From Robiginitomaculum sp. (GTDB taxonomy: Bacteria > Pseudomonadota > Alphaproteobacteria > Caulobacterales > Maricaulaceae), in contig JAJFFS010000016.1 in NCBI GenBank assembly GCA_021776515.1, positions 124,001-188,000 of the forward strand: DNA of 64,000 nucleotides, written 5' to 3'. Below, one piece after another: positions 1 through 7,901 of this stretch. Both the position numbers and the translations under genes were made by a program. The notes below the pieces were generated by a model, which saw only the letters and a list, made by a program, of their open reading frames with translations, had not been told where the DNA came from and made no database searches. Position 1 is the stretch's first letter. Each line of letters starts with the position of its first letter.

Positions 1-68
1 AATAAAGAGATTAGATGTTCACGCTTAGGGGTCAATGAAACTTGATGTGAGTTACACCATATTTGCAC

Positions 69-95
69 AAAAAAACCTCCCGCAAATGCGGGAGG
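69..95 (-). terminator. Rho-independent terminator-like hairpin, minus strand
   Basis: Perfect 8-bp stem CCTCCCGC / GCGGGAGG around an AAAT loop (76-95), with a run of seven A on the plus strand just left of it (69-75). Read on the minus strand this is a stem followed by seven T, the form of an intrinsic terminator. No convincing minus-strand gene lies immediately to the right, so it may end an untranslated or antisense transcript. The rest of 1-253 shows no other structure I can support. Confidence 0.6.
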
Positions 96-253
96 TCAGG
101 ATTTTGTATCACTTGCAAACACAATACCGGGAGAGGCGTTGCATTCACTCCATACCAAAGCAAACTTCGTGCCAATGGTAATGGCACGGATTAGGGCAAA
201 TGCACTATTAAACAACCGTATCGCGCAACAATAATTTGTGGAATAGTTCAGCG

Positions 254-2038
254 ATGAAGACAGAGGCAGGAATATCAAGCTCCACAGAAGATGATGCTGG
301 GCGGTTGCGCGCCCGGGCAACAGAAATGCTTGTGGGCGTTGGTATTTTTGCCTCCATTATGCACTTTGCCGTTGTCATTTTTATGGCTGCTGTCTTGTGG
401 CCCGTAAGCAACCACACCTTCATTATCGTCTGGGCAATAGGGTTAGGTGCCAGTGTGCTTTTTCAGATTGCCTTGATAGAGCGCAAGGGGGGGCGCACCC
501 TGACGATCAAGGAAGCAGCCCTGGTGCAAAAATATTATGATGGCGCTGCACTTGGTGTAGGTTTTTTTTGGGGCTTTGCCGGTGTCGTTCTTTTCCCTGA
601 AGCTGATCCGGGCCGCGTGCTTTTCCTGATTTTTGTGATGGGCGGTATGGCGATGAGCTCCGTCAGCACACAGCATGTTTACCTGCGCACATGCCTGTTT
701 TCCATCATCCCGAGCATAGCCCCGCTAGGGGTTCGTTATATATTTTCAGACCTGCCGTTTAACATGGCATCGGGTGCTTTATTGTTGGTTTATTCTGTTG
801 TGTTGGTCAATATGGCCATCAGGCTGTACCACTTTGCACATCGTGCTTTTACCATGCAGCTGGAGCAGGAACGTCTGCTGGAAAAATTATCTACACAAGC
901 CATTGCCCTTAACGATGCCCGTAGCGATGCAGAACAGGCCAATGCTGCCAAATCGCGCTTTCTTGCTCAGGCCAGCCATGATTTGCGCCAACCATTGCAC
1001 GCTATCAGCCTTTTTGTGGAATCATTGCCCGAAGCCAGGAACACCGCGGAGCACGACAACATAATGAACCGTGTTCGCCAATCGCTGGATGTACTGACCA
1101 AATTGTTCGACTCGCTGCTTGATGTTACCTTGCTGGATACGGGTGGCCTAGAGGTCCGCCTGACGGTGTTTAGACCCAGTGATACCATAGACGAAGTCAG
1201 GCAGGATTTCGGTCTCGTTGCCGAAGCCAGCCGTGTTGAAATACGAACAATCGGTTCCAGTCTGGCTGTCAAAAACGATCCGGTTTTATTACGGCGCATG
1301 TTGCAAAATCTGATCTCAAACGCCATACGACATACCGAAGGCGGACGTGTACTCATTGGCTGTCGGCGCCGGGAAGGCAAGCTTTGTATTGATGTAACTG
1401 ATACAGGCCCAGGTATTGAAGCGATTGATCAAAAACGTGTTTTTGCTGAATTCACACGACTGGCCTCTGCGCGTATGGGCGCATCTGCGCAACCGGGACT
1501 GGGTCTTGGGCTATCTATTGTCAAGCGCATTGCAGAAGAGTTGGGGCTGAATATCAGTGTCTTTTCCAGGGTTGGGCATGGCTCGACGTTTAGAATAGGC
1601 GGCCTGGATATTGCTGATGCCAAAGATATTGATAAGGGCGCAGCCGCACCTTCACCACAAGGTGTTGTTAACGGAGCCTCGGTTTTTGTGCTTGATGACG
1701 ACCCGGAAACTCTGGCGGCAACACAAATGCTGCTGGAACGCTGGGGCTGTAACGTACAAATATCTCAAGACTGGCAAGACCTGGATGATGCTACAATGGA
1801 CGTAATGATCTGTGATTATGAAATCAGTCCCGAAAAAAATGGCCTTGATGTTATGAACGAGATGGCAGCAAGCCCAGCGGGCGCACCACCAACCATCATG
1901 ATCTCGGGCAATACGTCAGCTGAACTTCGCCGTGAGGCCGAGGCCCGTTCAATTCCCCTTTTGCATAAGCCCATACGCCCGGCACAGCTTCGCTCAGCCC
2001 TTTTGAATGCGCTGGCCGTCTCAGGAAAATCCTCGTGA
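254..2038 (+). CDS. Membrane-bound hybrid sensor histidine kinase with C-terminal receiver domain
   Basis: 594-residue signalling kinase. The first ~190 residues contain about six hydrophobic helices and no recognisable periplasmic sensor domain. A short coiled-coil linker follows, then a HisKA domain with the phospho-acceptor His in ASHDLRQPLHA (near residue 242). The HATPase_c domain has an N-box in NLISNAIRH and G-boxes DTGPGI and GLGLGLSIV. The C-terminal receiver has LDDDPE and the phospho-acceptor Asp in MICDYE (near 521), with the conserved Lys in HKPIRP. The ATG at 254 was chosen; an in-frame TTG at 236 is possible. The 3' end overlaps the convergent response-regulator gene by 18 bp, suggesting the two form one pathway. 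The signal sensed is unknown. Confidence 0.88.
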   Translation: MKTEAGISSSTEDDAGRLRARATEMLVGVGIFASIMHFAVVIFMAAVLWPVSNHTFIIVWAIGLGASVLFQIALIERKGGRTLTIKEAALVQKYYDGAALGVGFFWGFAGVVLFPEADPGRVLFLIFVMGGMAMSSVSTQHVYLRTCLFSIIPSIAPLGVRYIFSDLPFNMASGALLLVYSVVLVNMAIRLYHFAHRAFTMQLEQERLLEKLSTQAIALNDARSDAEQANAAKSRFLAQASHDLRQPLHAISLFVESLPEARNTAEHDNIMNRVRQSLDVLTKLFDSLLDVTLLDTGGLEVRLTVFRPSDTIDEVRQDFGLVAEASRVEIRTIGSSLAVKNDPVLLRRMLQNLISNAIRHTEGGRVLIGCRRREGKLCIDVTDTGPGIEAIDQKRVFAEFTRLASARMGASAQPGLGLGLSIVKRIAEELGLNISVFSRVGHGSTFRIGGLDIADAKDIDKGAAAPSPQGVVNGASVFVLDDDPETLAATQMLLERWGCNVQISQDWQDLDDATMDVMICDYEISPEKNGLDVMNEMAASPAGAPPTIMISGNTSAELRREAEARSIPLLHKPIRPAQLRSALLNALAVSGKSS

Positions 2039-2635
2039 AGCGGCAAACGAGGCCGCTGCCGAGCGGCTGGAAAGATCAAGGGTGCGCAATAAAGCAGAAA
2101 CATGGATACGCACAGTATAAGGAGAAATATCCAGCTCGCGGGCAATTTCCTTGTTGGACAAACCTCTGGCAATAAACCGAAGCACATCCAATTGACGCGG
2201 TGTCAAAGATGATAAATCGTCGCTACCTTGCGCAATTTCAGCAGGACCGGAAGAGCGCACAACCAGTGTCTCTCCGTCCATCACAGATAAAAAGGCCGCG
2301 CAAATATCCTCAGGCCGCGCCGTTTTTGAAACAAAGGCGTTTGCACCTGCCGCCATGACGCTATCTATCAAGGCATTATCGTGGGTCATGGATACAGCAA
2401 TGATTGGGGACAGCGGTAATTTTTGACGCAATGCTGGAAAATCTTTGATGGCATCAAAGCCCGGAAACAGCAGGTCCAGAACAACCAGATCTAGCGGGGG
2501 TCTTTTCTCAATTTCGCGCTCCAGCCCCGCTCTATCTCCTGCTTCTATAATCTCGGCATCGGCAAACAGATTGCGCATCATAATGGCCATGCCACTACGA
2601 AATACCGGATGGTCATCAACAAGAAGAATTTTCAT
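2021..2635 (-). CDS. NarL/LuxR-family response regulator
   Basis: Two-component transcription factor of 204 residues. The N-terminal receiver opens with MKILLVDDHPVFRSGM, has the phospho-acceptor Asp in VVLDLLFPG (near residue 50) and a switch Ser/Thr plus Lys in FVSKTARPED. The C-terminal LuxR-type helix-turn-helix contains LTPRQLDVLRFIARGLSNKE followed by a recognition helix around SPYTVRIHV. The start at 2635 is fixed by a strong AGGAGG about 8 nt upstream. The gene is convergent with, and overlaps by 18 bp, the hybrid kinase at 254-2038, its probable partner; this pairing is inferred from position only. Confidence 0.88.
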   Translation of the reverse strand: MKILLVDDHPVFRSGMAIMMRNLFADAEIIEAGDRAGLEREIEKRPPLDLVVLDLLFPGFDAIKDFPALRQKLPLSPIIAVSMTHDNALIDSVMAAGANAFVSKTARPEDICAAFLSVMDGETLVVRSSGPAEIAQGSDDLSSLTPRQLDVLRFIARGLSNKEIARELDISPYTVRIHVSALLRTLDLSSRSAAASFAASRGFS

Positions 2636-2792
2636 GGAAGTCTCCTCCTGCACTTACTGCCCAACGCCTTCGGAAATAATGTTTTGATAGAAACTATAAT
2701 GCCAAGCATCCTATAACCTATCACGAGGGCTCCTCAATTAGAACGAATGTGCTAAGACGCATCATGAGTAAAGCTATGCCTCGGAGTGTTGC

Positions 2793-3239
2793 ATGACCAA
2801 TGTTTACATAGACGCCGATGCTTGCCCGGTCAAAGACGAGGTGCTGCGTGTTGCCGACCGTCACAAAGTGCGCGTTTATGTGGTCTCCAATGGTGGGTTG
2901 CGTCCGAACCATCACCCCCTGGTAGAGAATATCATCGTGGCACAAGGCCCGGACGTTGCCGATGACTGGATTGCCGAGCGGGCTGGAAAAGGCGACGTGG
3001 TCATCACCGGGGATATTCCCCTGGCCAGTCGCTGCATCGCGTCGGGCGCGCGGGTGCTGCAACACAATGGCGAGATATTCACGCCCGAAAATATTGGCCA
3101 TATCCTCGCCACCCGTGACCTCATGACCGATCTGCGTTCTGCCAATCCACTTATGCAGGGCGGCGGCAAAGCTTTCTCCAAAGCGGATCGGTCGCGGTTT
3201 CTTGACGCCCTTGAGCGCGAAATGCGAAATGTGAAATAA
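2793..3239 (+). CDS. DUF188 / YaiI-YqxD family protein
   Basis: 148-residue cytosolic protein of the widely conserved YaiI/YqxD (DUF188) family, whose biochemical role is not established; the family has a PIN-like nuclease fold. It begins with the family signature MTNVYIDADACPVKDEV, with the acidic residues Asp7 and Asp9, and continues with VYVVSNGG and a DWIAERAGKGDVVITGDIPL block containing further conserved acidic residues. Length is normal for the family. GGAG lies 6 nt before the ATG. It stands alone between the two-component genes and the sulfotransferase-like gene; a weak stem AACCTG/CAGGTT at 3246-3266 could end its transcript. Confidence 0.9.
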   Translation: MTNVYIDADACPVKDEVLRVADRHKVRVYVVSNGGLRPNHHPLVENIIVAQGPDVADDWIAERAGKGDVVITGDIPLASRCIASGARVLQHNGEIFTPENIGHILATRDLMTDLRSANPLMQGGGKAFSKADRSRFLDALEREMRNVK

Positions 3240-3320
3240 GTCCAGAACCTGGCAATATGGCAGGTTTACGGCAGGCTTGGGCGGATCATGAACACACGTT
3301 TGGTATAATTTGGTACATTT

Positions 3321-3360
3321 GGTAAACCGTCGCCGTAATTCGTAATTCCGCCGTAATTCC
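3321..3360. repeat. Dispersed repeat, copy A (GTAAAC-GTCGCCGTAATT core)
   Basis: Core GGTAAACCGTCGCCGTAATT followed by two more CGTAATT units. The same core recurs at 21163-21204 (diverged) and 21391-21436. All three copies are intergenic. No coding or clear hairpin function is visible. Confidence 0.6.
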
Positions 3361-3483
3361 ATGCGCTGCTGGAGCATAGACATGTTTGACCATCCTTATC
3401 ATAATGCGCATCCAACCCGCAGTCGTACCGATTACCGGATACGCTTGGTGAGGTAAGCCGAATTACAATAGTGACTGCAAAAT

Positions 3484-4143
3484 ATGTATATCGATTCCTT
3501 GAACCTGTTATTCATTCACTGCCCAAAAACGGGCGGGAACACGATTGCGTCAGTTTTTTTGCCCTACTCGTCTGATAATAAGGTAGTGAGTGGGCATCAG
3601 GATGGTGTCAATAGATTCGAAATTGTTGGAAAATATACAAAGCGCAAACACCAAACTCTTGATGAATATTATAATTTAGACGGGGGGGAGTATGTTAAGA
3701 CATGCAAAATTTTTACTTCATTAAGGCACCCTGTAGACAGGATGGTTTCTTGGTATTTTAGCCCACACAGGTGGATGTGTTCAAACAACCCTGACTCAGG
3801 CGATATTGCAGAAGAATATTATTATAAAGACAGCTCTTTCGACATCTCAGATTTTTCGAATCTGGTGAATAATGAGTTTAAAGCACAATCTCATTGGTTG
3901 ACGTTGGAAGGTAGTGCCATCAACCCGACTTTTATCATTGATTTTTCCAATTTTGCTGATTCATTGTCCATTCTCTGTCGAACTTTGTCCGTTGATTACA
4001 ATTCATCCTTAATCGTTAACAAATCCTTCAAAGCACGAAAGGCCATTGAGGATATCGTGCGAGATCCTGCGGTAAGGGACATTGTCAGAAACTCCCCTCA
4101 CTCAGCTGACTGGGATAATTTCCCTGAAATGAATTGGGATTGA
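3484..4143 (+). CDS. Sulfotransferase-family-like protein
   Basis: 219-residue protein. The N-terminal FIHCPKTGGNTIAS matches the 5'-phosphosulfate-binding loop of PAPS-dependent sulfotransferases (family consensus xPKxGxT/S). SLRHPVDRMVSWYFSP matches the downstream 3'-phosphate-binding Arg/Ser region (RxPxxRxxSxY). Such enzymes sulfate carbohydrates or small molecules. The gene is visibly more AT-rich than its neighbours and has rare-looking codon use, suggesting horizontal acquisition. The neighbouring dTDP-sugar genes make a polysaccharide target plausible, but this is inference. No strong ribosome binding site is seen before the ATG at 3484. The C-terminal half has no motif I recognise. 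Confidence 0.65.
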   Translation: MYIDSLNLLFIHCPKTGGNTIASVFLPYSSDNKVVSGHQDGVNRFEIVGKYTKRKHQTLDEYYNLDGGEYVKTCKIFTSLRHPVDRMVSWYFSPHRWMCSNNPDSGDIAEEYYYKDSSFDISDFSNLVNNEFKAQSHWLTLEGSAINPTFIIDFSNFADSLSILCRTLSVDYNSSLIVNKSFKARKAIEDIVRDPAVRDIVRNSPHSADWDNFPEMNWD

Positions 4144-4235
4144 AACTGCAGGTTTCAACAATCGAAATACGATGACAGCGTCTTTGCTTTATGTCCCGGT
4201 GGCAAAGCCAGACTGTTATGATAAAATTTCCCGTG

Positions 4236-5570
4236 TCAGACCCAGATACCGAACACGGATACCCCGCATATAAGTATTGTATCCACACCATTATCCACCT
4301 CGCGAAGGAAAAGCAGATTCGAATTTGAAATTGGCGAAAGCTCGGTGGTCGGGATCGTGATCTGGCCACCCTGGATAGAGCCGTCCGGTTGGCCAAAAAT
4401 GTTGGTAAAACTGCCATTGGCACCCGTAGGGGTGACACCGGCATCTGCCCGGACACCATTAGCGGATATAACCGCTTTGACCAACAACCCCGCTTGCCTG
4501 AAAACCGCGCCCAACATGGTCTGCATCATCGGTGATATATCAACGGCAACTACATTGGTCGTGATCTGGCCGACCAGAGGCTCACCGAGCTGCAATGTCT
4601 CCCCATTGGCCCAACTTGTGATATCGGCGCTATCGGTCACCTGGAGTTGTGTCGTTCCGGGAGACGCCTTAACCCATGCCGATTCCTCGGGTGTCTTGGA
4701 GGTATTCCAGACCCTGACATAGGAAACACCGGCCATCCACGATTGCCTGAAAATCTTGTCGGCGTCGCTGGTCGTCAGGGTGATGACATCACTTGATATA
4801 GATGAGATAACCGATATCCGTGGGTTGCCGCTGCGCGCCGCATCGAAACGCCAGATCGAGTTTTCAAGTTGACCGCCAGGCGTTAAAATAAGATTGTTCA
4901 TCACCTTGCGAGTCAAATCGTGCTCCAGCCCGGTGGGAAAACGCACCGCGCCTGTTGCCTTGTCAGCGATTAACGCTTCGTTCCATGCAGATCCGTCGGG
5001 GCTAACTTTCACGTGCCAGTCATCATCGCCAGTGGTGCCAAACTCGGCACGACCTGACCAATTTGATTGAAACAGAACAGAAGCGGTATCTGCGGCGCTG
5101 TTCTTGTTGACCTTGACCTGATGCCCGGCGCCTTCATGATTAAACAAAGTGGCCGCAGAGTTGATGGCAAACTTGTTTGTTGAATCTGCTGTGGCATTAA
5201 CCCCAAGCATAGGGATGTTTTGCAGATCACTATCGGCAACCTGCTCCCAGGTCGTTGCTGACCAGACATAAAGCTGGCTTTCATCAACCACCCAGACCAG
5301 CCAGCCATCTTGCGGTTGATAAAACGCCCAGGCACCATCCTGAAATGCTGTGATTTCCAGATCATGGGTTGCCCAGTTCCCGGTAGCTCCGACGCCGACA
5401 ATATAGCGTTCGCCATCGGCTGGTGTTGGTGGCGGTGATAATAAATCACGATCCAGCACAGAGAGTTGGATAATGGCATCCAGAGCACGAATGGCATCGT
5501 TATGGGTAACGTGTTTTTGCGCTTGCGCCTCCATGATGAAAGGCAGGTTTAAATTTGGTGTCTCTTGCAT
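4236..5570 (-). CDS. DUF2793 domain protein (phage/gene-transfer-agent-associated)
   Basis: 444-residue protein. The N-terminal ~110 residues are a DUF2793 domain: LPFIMEAQAQKHVTHNDA, then LDRDLLSPPPTPADGERYIV and GAWAFYQPQDGWLVWVVDE. DUF2793 is known from alphaproteobacterial prophage and gene-transfer-agent surroundings, usually in large structural or fibre-like proteins. The remainder is rich in short beta-like segments and Thr/Ser, consistent with an appendage or adsorption protein, and shows no catalytic motif. The start at 5570 (MQETPNLNLPF) was chosen over an upstream in-frame start at 5747, whose extra 59 residues are AT-rich and unlike the family. No other phage gene is nearby, so it is an orphan. 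Confidence 0.75.
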   Translation of the reverse strand: MQETPNLNLPFIMEAQAQKHVTHNDAIRALDAIIQLSVLDRDLLSPPPTPADGERYIVGVGATGNWATHDLEITAFQDGAWAFYQPQDGWLVWVVDESQLYVWSATTWEQVADSDLQNIPMLGVNATADSTNKFAINSAATLFNHEGAGHQVKVNKNSAADTASVLFQSNWSGRAEFGTTGDDDWHVKVSPDGSAWNEALIADKATGAVRFPTGLEHDLTRKVMNNLILTPGGQLENSIWRFDAARSGNPRISVISSISSDVITLTTSDADKIFRQSWMAGVSYVRVWNTSKTPEESAWVKASPGTTQLQVTDSADITSWANGETLQLGEPLVGQITTNVVAVDISPMMQTMLGAVFRQAGLLVKAVISANGVRADAGVTPTGANGSFTNIFGQPDGSIQGGQITIPTTELSPISNSNLLFLREVDNGVDTILICGVSVFGIWV

Positions 5571-5875
5571 TGGCCTGATGGCTCCAGTTTTTAGTGTCTG
5601 GAAATGATAAGGCAGGCGAAGAGGGGTGGGATTTGTTTTGTTAATGCTGTCTACAAATTTTTTTAAAATTTTGAAAAACAATTCATAAAAACAAAAAGAT
5701 ACGCAAAGGTCATGGTTTTCACAGGTTGGAATGTCCTGTTTATCCACGGCATTAACAGGGGTCGTGTACAGCCTGTCCGTTTCATTTTACTATCGCCTGT
5801 GTATTGCTTGCTGCTATTAATAAATTTTCATACAAGCAGCCAAAATGCACTCTTGATCACGGGCAGATACAGAAA

Positions 5876-6931
5876 ATGAAAATACTGGTTACAGGCGGGG
5901 CAGGGTTTATAGGCTCGGCACTTTGTTATTATCTTGTAAAAGACGTAGGCGCCAAGGTGCTGAATGTAGACGCATTAACCTACGCAGCAAATCCTGCATC
6001 GCTGCATTCTCTCGAGGATCATCCGGGCTACCGTTTTGTAAAAGCAAATATTTGTGACCGTAAGGCCATACAGAAGGTATTTGAAGAATTTCAACCTGAT
6101 GCTGTGATACACCTTGCCGCGGAAAGTCATGTTGATCGTTCAATTACCGGCGCGGCGGATTTTATCCAGACCAATATTGTGGGCACATTTACTTTGCTGG
6201 ATGTGGCCAGGGTATATTGGCAAGATCTTACAGATGAACGAAAAACAGATTTTCGTTTCCTTCAGGTTTCAACCGATGAAGTCTATGGTTCGTTGGGCGC
6301 AGATGGCCTGTTTCACGAAACGACGGCGTATGACCCCTCTTCGCCATATTCAGCCAGCAAGGCAGCATCCGACCATTTGGCTATTGCCTGGCATCGTACT
6401 TACGGTTTTCCTGCATTAATATCGAACTGCTCCAACAATTATGGCCCGCGTCAATTTCCTGAAAAGCTAATTCCTCTGGTTTTTATTAACGCCTTGCATG
6501 AGAAAAACCTCCCCGTTTATGGTGATGGCTCCAATATCCGGGACTGGCTTTATGTAGATGATCATGCGCGGGCGTTACATCTTATCATGACCAGGGGACG
6601 CCTTGGTGAAAAATATAATGTTGGCGGCAGAAACGAACATACAAACTTGCAAGTTGTGCACCGTATATGTGATTTGCTTGACACAATGCGCCCGGCAGAT
6701 AAATCGTGCCGGGAGTTGATCACCTATGTGACTGACCGTCCTGGCCATGACCACAGATATGCTATTGATGCCACCAGGCTGGAAACGGAATTAGGGTGGA
6801 GTGCACAGGAAAATTTTGAAACAGGAATGGAAAAAACCATTGCCTGGTATTTGGACAATGAAGACTGGTGGCGCCCATTGCACAATAGAGTATATGGAGG
6901 TGAGCGGCTGGGGCTTGCGGCAAAAAAATGA
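5876..6931 (+). CDS. rfbB: dTDP-glucose 4,6-dehydratase
   Basis: Converts dTDP-glucose to dTDP-4-keto-6-deoxyglucose, the second step to dTDP-L-rhamnose and related sugars. 351 residues, normal for RmlB. Extended SDR features: NAD-binding [10 protein letters not shown] at the start, the substrate loop [12 protein letters not shown], the catalytic STDEVYG and [10 protein letters not shown] (Tyr-xxx-Lys), and [15 protein letters not shown]. The start at 5876 puts the Rossmann strand at residue 2, as usual. The stop overlaps the rfbD start by 4 nt (ATGA), so the two are translationally coupled. rfbA and rfbC are not adjacent and must be elsewhere if the full rhamnose pathway exists. Confidence 0.95.
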   Translation: MKILVTGGAGFIGSALCYYLVKDVGAKVLNVDALTYAANPASLHSLEDHPGYRFVKANICDRKAIQKVFEEFQPDAVIHLAAESHVDRSITGAADFIQTNIVGTFTLLDVARVYWQDLTDERKTDFRFLQVSTDEVYGSLGADGLFHETTAYDPSSPYSASKAASDHLAIAWHRTYGFPALISNCSNNYGPRQFPEKLIPLVFINALHEKNLPVYGDGSNIRDWLYVDDHARALHLIMTRGRLGEKYNVGGRNEHTNLQVVHRICDLLDTMRPADKSCRELITYVTDRPGHDHRYAIDATRLETELGWSAQENFETGMEKTIAWYLDNEDWWRPLHNRVYGGERLGLAAKK

Positions 6932-7824
6932 ATGCTACCAGAGTAAAGGTTTTAGTCGTAGGTGCTAGCGGGCAACTGGCGCGCTCGTTACTGGCCGCTG
7001 ATCTGGTTCAGGCATTTGATGTGCTCAGCGCAAGCCGACCGTTAACCGATTTGACCAAACCGGAAACAATAACAAAGGCGCTAACCGATCATCGCCCGCA
7101 ATTTGTCATCAATGCAGCAGCCTATACCCAGGTAGATAATGCAGAAACCCAAAGCGCCGAGGCCTTCGCTGTAAACGCGCAAGGTGTACGCCATCTGGCG
7201 AACACTTGTGCCGCAAGGAATATTCCCCTTATCCATGTTTCAACCGATTATGTATATGATGGTAAGAAAGCTGAAGTTTACGACGAGACTGATGCAACAG
7301 ACCCTGTTGGCGTATATGGCAAATCAAAATTGGCTGGCGAGGAAGCTATTCGAGAAGCGGGTGGCCCTCATGTCATTTTGCGAACAGCCTGGGTGTATAG
7401 TCCCTATGGAAATAATTTTGTTAAAACCATGCTACGGCTGGCCAAAGCAAACGATAAGTTGCGTGTTGTGAATGATCAGCATGGTTGCCCTACCTACGCT
7501 CCGCATCTGGCCGAAGGCATTATTCGGATTATAGAAAAGCTTGAACACGCGCAGAGCGTGGATGAATTATGGGGCACTTATTGTATGGCGGGAGGTGGTG
7601 AAACCAGTTGGCATGATTTTGCTTGTGAAATTTTTTCGCAATCACAAAATCTGGGCGGACCCAGTGCGAAATTAACGCCTATTCCGACTGCCGATTACCC
7701 TACATCAGCGCAGCGTCCGGAAAATTCCTGTCTGAATTGTGACAAGCTGGAACGTAGTTTTGGCATTCGTTTGCCCCATTGGAAACAGGGGACTGCATCC
7801 TGTGTGGCTCGCCTTTGTTCGTAA
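6928..7824 (+). CDS. rfbD: dTDP-4-dehydrorhamnose reductase
   Basis: NADPH-dependent last step of dTDP-L-rhamnose synthesis. 298 residues, normal for RmlD. It shows [14 protein letters not shown] as the nucleotide-binding glycine loop, [12 protein letters not shown], the catalytic VSTDYVYDG and YGKSKLAGE (Tyr-xxx-Lys), and [17 protein letters not shown]. Its ATG overlaps the rfbB stop by 4 nt. Together the pair supplies an activated deoxysugar for surface polysaccharide; the adjacent sulfotransferase-like gene fits that theme. No clear terminator is seen in the 77 nt before putA. Confidence 0.93.
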   Translation: MNATRVKVLVVGASGQLARSLLAADLVQAFDVLSASRPLTDLTKPETITKALTDHRPQFVINAAAYTQVDNAETQSAEAFAVNAQGVRHLANTCAARNIPLIHVSTDYVYDGKKAEVYDETDATDPVGVYGKSKLAGEEAIREAGGPHVILRTAWVYSPYGNNFVKTMLRLAKANDKLRVVNDQHGCPTYAPHLAEGIIRIIEKLEHAQSVDELWGTYCMAGGGETSWHDFACEIFSQSQNLGGPSAKLTPIPTADYPTSAQRPENSCLNCDKLERSFGIRLPHWKQGTASCVARLCS

Positions 7825-7901
7825 AACCATAGTGTGAATGAACTGGTCCCGACCCTAGGGGCTTCTATTTTATTTATAAAGGCTGGGGAAAGGTGCGGAA
7901 T

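Noticed and set aside
96-320. Minus-strand open frame of 74 codons at the left end
   Set aside because: Overlaps the kinase start, has no ribosome site and an atypical composition; only the terminator hairpin beside it is supported.
4236-5570. Prophage or gene transfer agent cluster
   Set aside because: Only one phage-associated gene; no capsid, terminase, portal, integrase or lysis genes nearby.
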